Positions 1 to 11,005 of a stretch of 64,000 nucleotides of DNA are shown here, piece after piece (the first letter of the stretch is position 1; each line of letters begins with the position of its first letter). The stretch is from Hybos culiciformis (lineage: Eukaryota; Arthropoda; Insecta; Diptera; Hybotidae), in contig OZ023273.1 in assembly GCA_964007475.1 (NCBI GenBank), forward strand, positions 10,987,922 through 11,051,921, given 5' to 3'. The translations under genes and the position numbers were made by a program. The notes beneath the pieces are model-generated. The model saw only the letters and a program-made list of their open reading frames with translations. It ran no database searches and was not told the DNA's origin.

Positions 1-276
1 GAAGTTCAACCTTTTGCGTCATTAGTAGACTATGCGAATAGCAACTGCGTACGACTTTTGATTAATCGTGATAAGGTCGGAAGAAAATCAAAATTTAATT
101 TGTTCTCATTCGGACCTGGACTATTATATGATTGTGAAGATAATACAAGAGATATAGCATTCATTGGTGATTGTGATAAAGGAGTTCAAATTTTAGTGGA
201 AAAGCTTGGTTGGAAAGATGAATTCGATGCATTGATTGCATCAGAATATAAAAAATTAGACAAAAAATCAAATTAA
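1..276 (+). CDS. Sirt2: Sirt2, NAD-dependent deacetylase, last coding exon (partial)
   Basis: The window opens inside a coding exon. Frame 1 is open from base 1 to a TAA at 274-276 and gives 91 residues. It starts EVQPFASLVDY, then has RLLINRDKVG, RDIAFIGDCDKG and ends in a Lys-rich tail. This matches the C-terminal end of the sirtuin catalytic core of SIRT2 (family pattern VQPFASL, RLLINKEKAG, RDVAWLGECDQG, LLGWKKEL). SIRT2 is a cytoplasmic NAD+-dependent lysine deacetylase acting on tubulin, histones and metabolic enzymes. The NAD-binding Gly-rich motif, catalytic His and zinc Cys pairs lie upstream of the window, so integrity cannot be judged. An AATAAA lies at 654-659. The gene is convergent with RpL3. 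Sirt2 rather than another sirtuin is chosen from the PFASL / LLINRDK / GDCDKG wording. Confidence 0.85.
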   Translation, partial: EVQPFASLVDYANSNCVRLLINRDKVGRKSKFNLFSFGPGLLYDCEDNTRDIAFIGDCDKGVQILVEKLGWKDEFDALIASEYKKLDKKSN

Positions 277-1531
277 TTTAAAAGATGGAAATTAATCAGA
301 GAAAATTTTTTCTGATAAAATGAACATTAATAATTTTAGATTGTGCAATAGGTTAATAGTTTTCGTTTGTTCTTGTTATATTTTAATTATCATGATGAAA
401 TATAGTTCTAGAAATTTAGTAATAGCTTACAAAATTAACATACAAATTTTCTAATGTTAATAGGTTTGTCAAATATTGATGTTTGTAATTTATTCACATC
501 AAAAGAAAAATCATAATTTTTATTATTAGATAACAGCAAAAATCCCAAAACTTCAAACAATATCACACCTAAATCATAAGTAGGTAGGATTATTTCAATT
601 ATAACCGGTCTATGTCAAAAGTACCTTTTGATACTTTCATGAATTCAGTTTCCAATAAAATTAAAAGCCTTAAGTCTTATAAAAAAAAAACCTTTATCAA
701 AATTAATGATTGGAGATGCAAATGTCTTGAATTTCTAAGGTAAGTATTCCAACACTAGGCTGATGTCTAATACATTGGTAAATCGCATATTTATTTAAAA
801 TGTTTGCAGAGATAATGATTTCAAATTGCTTAATAAATTCAGATCTTCAAAATATTCCACATTTACATTTTAAAGAGATGAATTTTTCTAGCAAATTAAA
901 ATCATGGTTTATCTCAGCGAACATTTTCTTGATTGAACAAAATTTAGATTGGCTTATTGAGTAAATGATAAAAAAAATTCTAGTTTGCATATTCTTATGC
1001 AGCTCTATTTTCTAAATTTGCTTGAATAGCCCAAATTTAACATTTTGCTTGGTTTCAACTCAAACCAATTGTCCAATTAGTCTACTAAATGTTTTGTTAT
1101 TTGTTTGACATTATAAAATGAATACCTCTCAAACAATACATTTCGAGACTATTAATTTACGGACGCAAATACTAAATGAAATACGACCTAAGAAAATATG
1201 TTTTTTTTTTACTTCCCTGAAAAACTAAAATCCTATATATTGGTGAAACAGACATATTAGTCAGGCACATAAACTTTTAATTTCCCAAAACCTTTAGAAT
1301 ATTTTCTAGTTTTTTTCAAATTGTAGCAACCACATTTTTCTGTGACATGATTAAAAAATCTGGAGAAAATATTTTTAGTTTCCAATGTGTGAGAACTTCG
1401 CTTCAGTTTGATAAGATTATGAGAGAAATTATATTGTACTTTGAACTAAAAAATAAAATTCTTAATAAACTTTAATATGCTTTTATTTAATGCATAATCA
1501 AAAACATTTTTTAAGGACTATTTGAATGTTT
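277..1531. other. Intergenic, convergent 3' UTRs of Sirt2 and RpL3
   Basis: No open frame of note. A plus-strand AATAAA (654-659) can end Sirt2 transcripts, and a minus-strand AATAAA (TTTATT at 1482-1487), 45 bases past the RpL3 stop, can end RpL3 transcripts. The remainder is AT-rich sequence in which I see no gene or repeat. Confidence 0.6.
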
Positions 1532-4500
1532 TCATGCAGTACTTGTAGCTGCTTGTTCTTCTTTGATACGATCCTTTTTGAGTGGTCCCATAAATGCCAA
1601 TTTGTCAGCAGCTGTTTGGAAGCGACCGTGACCCATTTTAGATGAAGTATCGATGAATTTCAAATTGATTTGTTCCAAAGCTGAGCGCTTAGTATGTACT
1701 AATAATGATTTACGTAAAGTAATGATGCGCTTCTTTGATCCAATACAACATCCCTTCAACATAACAAAATCATTATTAACCTCACCATAATGGGGAAAAC
1801 CACCCATTGGTGTAATCGATTTATCTGTTAAATCGTATTCGGTAGAAGCATTGTTTTTGATGACCTAAAAAAAAAAAATATCAAATATATTTTCTTGAAA
1901 TTAGTTAAAAGATTAATTTAAAAAAATGAACTATCAGTTCTATCATTGTGTTATTGAAGCTATCATGTAGGTATCCATATTTGTAAATATTCATCATTGA
2001 TTGCAAAACATTGCTTTTATTAATTTTTTAATTAGTTCGTAATTAATAATTTACTTAAGTCATTGAAAGAAAGATTTTAAAAACAAATTTTTAATCAGTG
2101 CTTTTCACTTTTAAAAACATACCTTTCCATCCTTGGTATGAATTCCAGCACCAATACGATAAATTTTCTTGTTGATTTCGGTACGGTGATGATAACCTTT
2201 TTGACCTGCACGAGCAACAGTGAAGCTCACACGACTTGGATGCCAAGCACCAATACAAGCTACCTTACGTAAACCTTTATGCGTTTTACGTGGCAATTTT
2301 TTTGTATGCCAACGACTTGTTACTCCTTTGAAACCTTTACCCTTTGTAACACCAACGCAATCAACCATCTCATCTTGGCCAAAAACTTGACTTACTGGAA
2401 CAGGTTTTTCTAAGTGCTCTTTAACCCATTTTACTTTATCTTCAATTTTTCCACCATTCAACTGAATTTCCATAATGTGGGCCTTTTTTTGACGTTGCTT
2501 GATTAAACGAATCTGCAGGTAAATAACTGTTATTATTTTAAGTTTACAAAAAAAAAATTAAAATACACATTTTTTATTTAATATTTTTATCAGAAGGAAG
2601 GCAGCATTGACAATGGTAAAATAGTTATTCTTCACATTCAATCTGGTACCATCGTATCATCATTTAAAAAAAAAAATAAAGAGTAATAAAAAAAAGAAGC
2701 CTATTAATTCTCATGTGATGTGTAATAAAGATCCTAATTCTCTTTTGATCGTATATATTATTTAATTTCATCAAAATATAATTTTTAAGAATTTCGAAAT
2801 CAAATAAGTCGTAGATTCCAAAACATTTTTTTCACTTTTAGTTTAAATTACCATAAAATTAAAAATCATTCCTATTAATCCTAAAACACAAGCTCTATTT
2901 TTTTCAACAAAAACTAAAAACGGCATTATTTTATTTTTAAAATGTTGAATACCCATGTCATAAAGCTAATGAGAAATGTCAAAAAGGAATAGAAAAAAAC
3001 AAGCCTCCAAGATTTATCACTCTTTTTAATACCTTTATATTTTTACTTTTTATTTAAACAAAAATTACACTTACTTGAGAATGAGCTATAACTCGAATAA
3101 CTTTGCAATATCGAATCATTTTTTTAAAATCATTTTCAATCGATTTTTTACCAAAATCATCGGTCCATTTTTTATTAGCTTTTGTGAATGCCTTCTTCTT
3201 GCTCTTGTACCTTATTATTATTACATACGATAAAAAAAATGTAAAATTATAGAAACACGGTTGCAAATAGTAAATGATTTCAGATACATATTCATGTTGA
3301 AAAATTCAGAAGTCAACAACAATAGGCCAATATTGTATTTAATTTTTGTTAGCTGTAAACAAAATCGAAGCCAACCTCATCATATTCATTTAGATATGAG
3401 CGGAGATTTAAACTTCGTTGCTGTGCTCACTACAAATAAACTAAAATAGCTTTTTGGCTCACACAACTTTGTTTTAATAAGCTCTCTCATTATAATGATC
3501 CAAGAGCTTTTTTTTTAATTAGTTAAAAATTTATATAATATTCTAAATTTTAATGTAGATAGGTGGTTCACGTAGGTAGGTAGTATTATCAAATTAAAGT
3601 TTGAATTTATTTAAGTTTGAAAAAAAAAAGAATTTCCTTGAGGGGCTGCAGGGATTGCAAACGAGGACAAGTTAACAAACATTTCCAAATTTTTTTGCGT
3701 TGTTAGGTATTAGGTATAATTTTTTTAAATTTGATCAGGTATGAATATTTGATTTTTTTTTTTTGGAACCACCTACAAACTCCATCCCACATTACGTAAG
3801 TAGGAATATTCATTAAAATTATTAGCTAAAAAAAAAATTTACCAATTTTTATAGAATCGACGACGGCACTCTTCAGATAAATGTTGAGCCCAAACATTGA
3901 CAAGAGCTCGTAAGCCAAATGGTGTTTCAATGTAACCAACAGCACCAACAACGATCATGGGCGGAGTTTCTAAAACTGTAACAGCTTCAACAACTTCTTT
4001 TTTGTTTATTTCTGAAAAATAAAAATAAAATAAATTATGTAGATTTGTAATCTAGGCATTACCTCATTGGAATTAGCAATATGAATGTTTTATTATCAGT
4101 CCGCCCTAGTATATAATCACGGTTAGTCATTTTAAGTTCTAACCATTTATAAAGTTATATCATCATTTAGGTGCAAATTGTTATTTGGATACAAAAAATA
4201 GTAGGTAAATCCTTAGTTATATAAGTAGGAATAGGTACCTACCTACCAATCTTACCTATTAAATTTAATCTTAATTTTTTGTTTAAAAAACATTAGATTT
4301 CTTTTTTAAAATAGCTAGGTAGGTAGGTATATACCTACCTAGATACAAAGTTAATGTGGTACTTCTCCATTCATTAATCGAACGGACGAAAAACAATTAT
4401 TATGGAAGATCAAAAAGAATGAATGCTTTAAAATTTTCTTTAATAGAAGTTGGTAACTATCTACTTGTTCCTAATACCTATTTATGAAATAAATGCAACA

Positions 4501-5265
4501 TTAATCGAGTCTAAACTGAACGTGTTGTATCTACCTCATAAATAACACCTATCTATATATATCTAGGTATCTAGGCATTGGTACTAAAAACCTTAAAAAA
4601 AATATGGCTAGGTGTAGATACCTAGGTATAAAATATTCTTAATGAAAAAAAAAAATTTGTTCAGCTAAAATTATAAAATGTGAATGCTAGGAAAATGCTT
4701 TCCAAAAAACCCAAGCCAATTTCAATTTTTTTTTTAACTTAAAACAATTCAGATACCCATCCATTTTAAACAATTTGCAAAATTATAGTTACAGTGTACA
4801 GCATAATATAGTTGTATAAATTTAAAGAACTTACTTGAACCAGGACGATCTGCTTCCCGGACAATATGGGACATACCAGCTTTGTAGCCAACAAAGCATG
4901 TTAAATGAACTGGTTTAGTAGCATCATCTTTTGGGAACGCCTTAACTTTGCCACGATGACGCTGAGCACGTTTTTTGGGATAAAACGCCATCGAACCATG
5001 GCGTGGTGCAGAAAACTTTCGATGCGACTAAAATTAAAAGTATGAAAAGCTAATTTTTTTTTTCGCTTTGAAAATTTTTTTTGAGGTTACGTATGAATGA
5101 TCCCATCCCGCATGGGTTTTCTTTTTTTTTCAGTTTAAGTGAAAACGGGGAAAATAAACCCAGTTTGTCTTGAACCAGGAAAAGAAAGCAATTTATTTTT
5201 CAAAATAATTTTAAACTTTCTTAAAATTAAAAAAAAAAAAAAAAAACTAATAAAACTCTTACCAT
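1532..5265 (-). CDS. RpL3: Ribosomal protein L3 (uL3), complete, six coding exons
   Basis: Minus-strand coding exons: 5263-5265, 4835-5027, 3843-4011, 3075-3210, 2123-2512 and 1532-1864. All introns are GT-AG and the phases agree. The sum is 1224 nt, 407 aa, close to the 403-416 aa usual for animals. uL3 is a large-subunit protein whose central finger reaches the peptidyl-transferase centre. Visible family blocks are [12 protein letters not shown] at the start, [41 protein letters not shown] across the exon 3/4 join, [49 protein letters not shown] and [14 protein letters not shown], ending [13 protein letters not shown]. The first coding exon holds only the ATG, directly followed by GTAAG; this layout is typical of ribosomal protein genes. 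No frameshift was seen. Confidence 0.97.
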
Positions 5266-5320
5266 TTTAAAATTAATTAATTCCCTTTATTAAAATACGT
5301 CTTTTCACTTTGACGAATTT

Positions 5321-5333
5321 AAAGAAAAAAGAA
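5321..5333 (-). promoter_or_regulatory. Candidate TOP pyrimidine tract / RpL3 transcription start
   Basis: Read on the minus strand, a pyrimidine-only run TTCTTTTTTCTTT lies 56-68 bases upstream of the RpL3 ATG. Ribosomal protein mRNAs normally begin with a C plus such a tract, which links their translation to TOR signalling. The start site itself cannot be seen. Confidence 0.3.
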
Positions 5334-5556
5334 TGATTAGTCAATGTCATGGTAGGTTCACTTAGAACAAAAATAATTTCAGTTTTCTTAATGTGTTTCA
5401 CCTTTCAACCACATGCGGCGCTCTTGTTTGTTTACGTTTTGTTTTATTGTCAACCCAGCCGGCTGAGCTTTTTTTCTTATTTATTATTTTTTTTGAAATA
5501 AAAGCGTTTGGACGTGTAGGTGTTTATTTTGAGAAAAAATTATAAATATCTGGTAG

Positions 5557-5559
5557 AAA

Positions 5560-5594
<35 letters not shown>

Positions 5595-5596
5595 AA
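5557..5596. repeat. AAAT microsatellite
   Basis: About nine to ten uninterrupted AAAT units directly visible. Confidence 0.9.
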
Positions 5597-6939
5597 AAGT
5601 TGAATATATTTGAATTTTAATTGTGGATTTTATTTAAAAAAAACAAAAACAAATTTGGATTTATTGGAATTTAAGTTAATTTAAGATTAAATGAATTAAT
5701 AATTATTGCAATAAAATAAATAGAATTTTAAGTGAAAATGTTAGAACACAATGTTATATGAATTATATAAGTGATCAAATAGAAAAAAATGCAGAAAACA
5801 TTTTATAAAAATTAAAAATATTAAGAAAATAAAAAATTTGCTATAAAAATAAATTTATCTTTTATTCATAATCTTCTTTTTTTCCCGCAAATTTGAATTT
5901 TAATAATTTTGTTTGAAATATTAGAAATAAATTGCCACCTACAAAAATTTTATTTTTTTAGTTCACCTTCCCTCCACAAATCCACCAGGCGCTGTAGTAG
6001 ATCTTTTGAGTGGGCCATCTATTACTATATCTTATCTATGGTCAATGTAGATTTCTGAAAAGAAAAAGTATTATTGCATATTTGACCACGTTGTTAAATT
6101 TTAAAACAGTGTTGCCAGAAGTCTTTAAGAAATAACCCCAAAAAATAATTAAATTTCACCCCAGATGGAAAAAATCGAAAATTGTTTTTGCATAATTTTT
6201 AATAAAATTTAAAAAATATATCGAAAATGTTTGGGGAAACCCTAGTCTTAGAGGTCGACTTTCGCTATTTAGCTCGTGGCTCACGTTTTAAAGGAAATAT
6301 TAAAAAAATATTAAATATTAAAAGCGGTTCATTTATAAGGGAAGTAGAGCATACCTACGAAGAGTCTATTCCAGGTTAGTGGCGTCCTTATCAGCTCTTA
6401 ATTGTTGATCTTTAAATTTGTTATGAGTAGGTAAGTCTATTTTTGGTAATAAGCCCTATAATTTGTTAGGAATTATTTCGTTTTTGGTATATAAGTTGCC
6501 TTTAGCACCACCTTAATACTTTTAGAGTTCACAGATAAAAAAAATCGAATAATAATATGTACTTTCAATTTCAAGTTTCTTACTTAAATTAAATTCCAAT
6601 ATTTTGCTTCTGTTTAATATTATTAAGCCCTAAATTTTCAATGAAAAAAGTGCCCACAGCTCTCATGTTAGAAAATCCCTGCTGGAAAATAAAATGCCCA
6701 ACCAATTTGACCCCCTAACGTAAAATTCTATTTTTGTTTGGCAGTAACGGCAACCGTCATGTTCATATGAGTAAAGTGGTAATTTTTTTTTTTGTACAAC
6801 TACAGCAAGCTAATGTTTTACCGAGTTACGACTGACTTAACCGTAAGCCTTGTTCGCACAAATTTTTTTCCGAAACTGTCAAATTTTTTCCACTTATATC
6901 ATGTTCAAATATCAAAATATAAACTATAAAATTTTATAG

Positions 6940-7290
6940 TTTAAGCAAACCGTTCAAACATAAAATAAAATTAAACTAGTGTTATTTTCTCAACTAAAAA
7001 TTTTTTTGTTATTGTTTATATTTTTTATTACGATTTTTTTGTATGAGTAGAAATTTTTTTTTTAGTTTTTCACCACATATTTTATTTTGCCCGACCATAT
7101 TACGTAGATTATGCTATGATTTATTACAAATAATTGATTTCACTTTTGCTTACTGCTTTCATTTTCTAGTGTTAATAAGTAGTTTTAGCTTAAACTGGTG
7201 TAACTAACTACAGAAATTTTGTATGGTAGAAACCAAAACTACACTAGTTTAAGCTTAAACTATATAATTTTGGGCCTGTTTGAACGCCGT
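6940..7290. mobile_element. Probable MITE with imperfect terminal inverted repeats
   Basis: Near 6951 the sequence reads CGTTCAAACA, followed by an A-rich run and TTAAACTAGTGT. Near 7285 the reverse complement of the same motifs occurs (ACACTAGTTTAAGCTTAAAC ... TGTTTGAACG). The inner GTTTAAGCTTAAAC motif is repeated. The spacing, about 340 bp with inverted ends, is that of a short non-autonomous DNA element. I could not define a target-site duplication, so the exact ends are uncertain. Confidence 0.45.
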
Positions 7291-7524
7291 ATTATCAAGA
7301 TATCAAGTGTGAAAAGCACTTTAGAAGTGGAAATTTTTACAGTTTTTCAGAAACATTTTAGGTGTAAACAAGTATAACTATAAAATCAAGTAGAGTTAAA
7401 GGGTACTTTTCCGTTAGCCGGGCGCAAATTTACGGCGCAAAAAATTGCGAATCAAGACGCAAGCGAAGCAGAAATGTTACCGAAAACTTATGGTAATTTA
7501 AAATGAATAGTTTTTTCGTGTATC

Positions 7525-7572
7525 AGGGACGGTTGCCGCCTCCCCCGAACCCCCTACGGCACTTTCTTTTCT
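7525..7572 (+). repeat. GC-rich dispersed module, copy 1
   Basis: A conspicuous GC patch in AT-rich DNA: GGGACGGTTGCCGCCTCCCC followed by GAACCCCCTACGGCAC and a T-rich run. Related patches occur at 8464-8505 (+), 28345-28385 (-) and 38150-38215 (-). It probably belongs to an interspersed repeat family. Confidence 0.6.
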
Positions 7573-7604
7573 TTTTTTTTTAGAAAAGCGAGAAACTATG
7601 TAGT

Positions 7605-7850
7605 GTGATGAGTCTTTCTTTCGGCTCTTGGGATTTTTTTGTGTATGGCAAAAGATGAAAGAGAACTGAAAGAAAGACGTCTTTTGCAAGAGCCGATATT
7701 AAGACTGCCAGTGCAGAAACGCTATAAATCATTTGTTATTGTTTTGTTAGTTAAGCCAAATTTAATTTTTTTTTTTATAAATTTAAGGGTTTCTGCAGTG
7801 AAGGTTCGGCTTTTGCGAAAGCCGTCTTTTCGTCTTTTGCCACGTAAAAA
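7605..7850. repeat. Palindromic foldback segment
   Basis: Nested inverted repeats. CTTTTGCAAGAGCCG at about 7681 and CAGTGCAGAAAC at about 7710 are answered by GTTTCTGCAGTG at about 7789 and CGGCTTTTGCGAAAGCCG at about 7807. GTCTTTCTTTCGGCTC at about 7612 pairs with GAAAGAAAGAC at about 7668. The folding arms are of transposon type. There is no protein; the short ORFs here are by-products of the repeats. Confidence 0.55.
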
Positions 7851-8463
7851 AATCGCAAAATACATAAGGAATTTGAAATTCGGTATTTAAAATTTTTTAT
7901 TGTGAATCCCTATTGTTATTCAAAATATTTTAATTCCAAAAACTTTCCAAGAGAAGCACTATTATGAAATATAAAATACAGGTTCAGCTACATGTACTGT
8001 ATAACTGCAGTTATTTCAAATCCGAAATGATGTAGCTGTCACCGAGCTAAAATAAATAAATAAGGGAGCGTCTACAGTTACGGCAAACGTAACTCTTTTT
8101 TTTTTTTTGAGAGTTACGGCAACCGTAATCCTGTTCAAAATTGACTAAAGTTACGGCAAACGTAACTCTTTTTTTATTTTTAGAGTTACGGCAACCGTAA
8201 TCCTGTTGAAAATTGACTAAAGTTACGGCAAACGTAACTCTTTTTTTATTTTTAGAGTTACGGCAACCGTAATCCTGTTGAAAATTGTTTAAAGTTACGG
8301 CAAACGTAACTCTTTTTTTTTTTTTAGAGTTACGGCAACCGTAATCCTGTAGAAAATTGTCTAAAGTTACGGCGGACGTAACTTTTTTTTTTTTTTAGTG
8401 ATTACGGCAGTTATTTTTGAACATTATGACTTTTTTTTTAAATAAAAAGTTGTTATGCTGAAT

Positions 8464-8545
8464 GGGGGACGGCCGCCGCCTCCCCCAAACCCCCTAGGGC
8501 TTCTTTTTTTTTTTTTATTTTGCTTTGGCGCTTCGCGCTTTTAAT
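8464..8545 (+). repeat. GC-rich dispersed module, copy 2 (inside foldback element)
   Basis: GGGGACGGCCGCCGCCTCCC, then AAACCCCCTAGGGCTTC, a T/A run and GGCGCTTCGCGC. It is the fullest of the four copies in the window; the GCGCTTCGC part is shared with the minus-strand copy near 38150. Confidence 0.6.
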
Positions 8546-8691
8546 TCTTTTTTTTGTATTTTTGTATAACTATGTAAGGTTTAACTATTCTTGTATTTTT
8601 TGTATGACGATGTAAGGTTTTTACTTGTCAATAACTTTCACATGTACACATAATTTATATTTTCTATTTTGTACACGTTTATAATTTTAAT

Positions 8692-8775
8692 ACTGTAGCC
8701 GAGAGGTAGAGTGGTAGAATGAAATGCTAAAGAACGAGGTTCGAATCCCGAAGAAGGGTTAAGACAAAAAAAAAA
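8692..8775 (+). mobile_element. tRNA-derived SINE-like segment
   Basis: GTAGCCGAGAGGTAGAGTGG resembles a pol III box A of tRNA-Ser/Leu type, and GGTTCGAATCC at 8738-8748 is an exact box B. The spacing is about 40 bases. An A-rich tail (AAAAAGCAAAAAAAG units to about 8830) follows. There is no clear acceptor stem, so it is not a functional tRNA. A SINE head or tRNA pseudogene nested in the foldback element is the best reading. Confidence 0.55.
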
Positions 8776-9023
8776 GGAAAAAAAGCAAAAAAAGCAAAAA
8801 AAGAAAAAAAAAGCAAAAAAAGAAAAAAAAAATTAAATAAATTTTTTTTTTTTTTTCGACAAAAAAAAAAAAAAAAAAATTGCCGTAACTTTAAGCATTA
8901 AAAAAAAAAATAAGTTACGTTAACCGTAACGGTTAAAAAAAAAAATAAGTTACGTTAACCGTAACTGTTAAAAAAAAAAAATAAGTTACGGTTGCCGTAA
9001 CTGTAGCCACTCCCAATAAATAA

Positions 9024-10442
9024 ACTTGCTTAATGTTGTAGCCAGTTATTTTCACATAAATATCGGTTCTATTTTGTCCAGTCGTTTTTACTTGTATCCC
9101 CAACCCCAATTGTATTTACACCATTATAGTTGAAGTATGAAGTCGAATAATATTTTTTTGTATTTGTTTTTTTAGTTCTGATTTTTGACATTTCATACTT
9201 TTTGAAAGAAATATCTTTTACAAAGAACAAGAATGAATTAAAAATTAATTATAAAATATAATACCAATCAATAAAGAATTATTTTATTTATTTGGTGTCA
9301 AATAAGTTAAAAAAAGAAATTAAATAAAAAATAAAAACTTAAAAAATTACTTATGAAAATAAAATAAATTAAAAATATACCTACCTACTTAGTTGCTAGA
9401 TGGGGTTCAATTTTCAATTAAAAAAAAAAGATTATTTAAATAATATTAACAAAAAATTATATTAAATAAAATTAAAAAGTATAAAAATACGCCCTTCATA
9501 CATACCTAACTAACTTTTTACAAGATCGTATTTATTATAATTTTGCTTTTAAAATAAAATACTGATGAAAATAAAAGCTAATCTTCCTATATAGGTAGGT
9601 ACCTAGGTACACCTAGTTACTTTGTAGATGTCTTTTAAATGGTATCATTTACGATATACCTAACTGTATCCAACTATTAATCCATAATTATGTATCTTTG
9701 TAGAATCTACTTTTTTAAATATTACAAGAAACTGAGTTAAAATAATTAGGTTTATAAAATTACTACGTAGGTAGGTAGATACGTATATGAAATTAATAGG
9801 TCGCTATGCTGAAATGAAGATTACCTAATGAAAAATTTTGGGTAGGGGATTATGGCCACGGTCTCCCCGGCTCTAAATATACAAAAAAAAAAATGGGTAC
9901 TACCTAAATAGGTATCTCTACTTGGCTTTCTTAGTTTACTACCTACCTATCGAAAAAACTTTATTTATTAGTCATTATTATAGGTACACGAAAAAAATTT
10001 ATCCTCAATCTGTTCAATTTCACATACCTATTGAAAGTTATGAATGATCTCTTTTGGCTGTTCTCTTGTAATCTGTAATCTGCTGTAACAGAAATGTAAA
10101 ATTAAAAAAAAAAAAATATTTTGCTGCAGAAATATCCAAAGCAATTAAAGATAAAGAAATTACTACATTCGCGTATTTAATTTCGCCTATTGAACTATGC
10201 ATGTAGGCATTGCCATTTGCTTTGGTAGTAAAATAATTTTCTTTTGTTGTTTTCGATAATTTATCCAATAAATATTTATTTTTAAGCTTTTCCAAAATTT
10301 AAACTTAAAATTTTTTTTACCACTGATTCATTCAATGATTCGGTTGAATCTTAGGAGAAACCGCCGTCTACATTTTTTCCTATCTAAATGAAAAAAATAA
10401 ACCTACATATTAAAAATAAAAATATACCTATTAGGTAGAGGT
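9024..10442. other. AT-rich spacer with TAGG/CCTA simple repeats
   Basis: Scattered GTAGGTAGGTA and TACCTACCTA clusters (for example near 9380, 9595 and 9770, also 4200-4330). No ORF is recognisable. The region just before 10443 presumably carries the BBIP1 promoter; I see no RFX X-box in it. Confidence 0.4.
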
Positions 10443-10673
10443 ATGTCGTCTGATGATGAAATTTTGGAAAAAATCGATTTAATTATTCAAACATCTGGAA
10501 AATTATTTTTTGAAGCAAAAAACTATTCCGAATTATTATTATGTAAACCACATTTAATGCCATTGAAATCATTAACAATAGAAAAATTAGAGAAAATGCA
10601 ATTTAAAGCTCAACAAGAACTTCAACAACAAGAAAGTGAAAAAAATTCATTAAAAAAGGATCAGGTGGATTAA
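10443..10673 (+). CDS. BBIP1: BBSome-interacting protein 1 (BBIP1/BBS18) ortholog
   Basis: Single-exon 76-aa ORF, ATG at 10443, TAA at 10671-10673. The centre, LLLCKPHLMPLKSLTIEKLE followed by KMQFKAQQELQQQE, matches the only conserved block of BBIP1 ([21 protein letters not shown] in mammals), and the length is close to the human 92 aa. BBIP1 (BBIP10, BBS18) is the smallest subunit of the BBSome, the coat complex that moves membrane proteins through cilia. The rest is acidic and Ser-rich at the N terminus, Gln/Lys-rich and probably helical at the C terminus, with no membrane segment. It lies 332 bp upstream of LMBRD2 on the same strand. An additional 5' non-coding exon cannot be excluded. 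Genes this short are easily missed by automatic annotation. Confidence 0.85.
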   Translation: MSSDDEILEKIDLIIQTSGKLFFEAKNYSELLLCKPHLMPLKSLTIEKLEKMQFKAQQELQQQESEKNSLKKDQVD

Positions 10674-11005
10674 AAAAAAAAATTCTATTGCAAGGACTAT
10701 TAGAAACGTTACACTTGTGTCTAAATATTTCACAAATCTCGAATTTCAAAAACTATTTAAGAACAGACTAGAAATTAAAATATTTATAAAAAAAAGGAAA
10801 TTCTTGCTTTCATTGTCATTTTAAAAACCAATAAAATAAAAACAAGTTTTTATTTTTTTAACTAAATTCAAATTTTTTTTATCAATAAATAATTGGAAGA
10901 CATTGGAAGAAACTACATATAATTAAATAAAATATTAAGTAAGCGAAAAAATATTATTTAGAGAAGATTTATGAAAACTTCAATCTCAATCGAAATTAAA
11001 TAAAA
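10674..11005. other. BBIP1-LMBRD2 spacer
   Basis: 332 bp, AT-rich, with an AATAAA at about 10831 and others near 10890-10930 able to end BBIP1 transcripts. The LMBRD2 promoter/5' UTR must also lie here or overlap BBIP1. Confidence 0.5.

Larger units (their letters stand above)
5266..6939. other. RpL3 upstream region and AT-rich spacer
   Basis: Holds the RpL3 promoter side and a tetranucleotide microsatellite (AAAT repeat, about 5557-5596). Around 6240-6420 there are less AT-biased patches that may be old transposon pieces. No ORF resembles a protein I know. Confidence 0.5.
8064..9014. mobile_element. Foldback-type DNA element with palindromic subrepeats and 9-bp target duplication
   Basis: The left end GGGAGCGTCTACAGTTACGG (8064) and the right end, inverted (GGGAGTGGCTACAGTTACGG, finishing at 9014), are near-identical. 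The same 9 bases, AATAAATAA, flank both sides (8055-8063 and 9015-9023), as expected of a target-site duplication, although the target is low-complexity. The left arm holds about five tandem units of roughly 60 bp, each with ACGGCAAACGTAACTC and its inverted partner GAGTTACGGCAACCGTAA around a T run. The right arm has three shorter units (AAGTTACGTTAACCGTAAC). The interior carries a GC-rich module (8464-8505), a GCGCTTCGCGC hairpin and a tRNA-like segment. The architecture resembles Drosophila FB elements. No transposase ORF is present, so it is non-autonomous. Confidence 0.75.

Noticed and set aside
7498..7890. Overlapping short ORFs (63 and 83 codons) on both strands
   Set aside because: They arise from the palindromic GC-richer segment; no family resemblance and low-complexity Phe/Lys runs.
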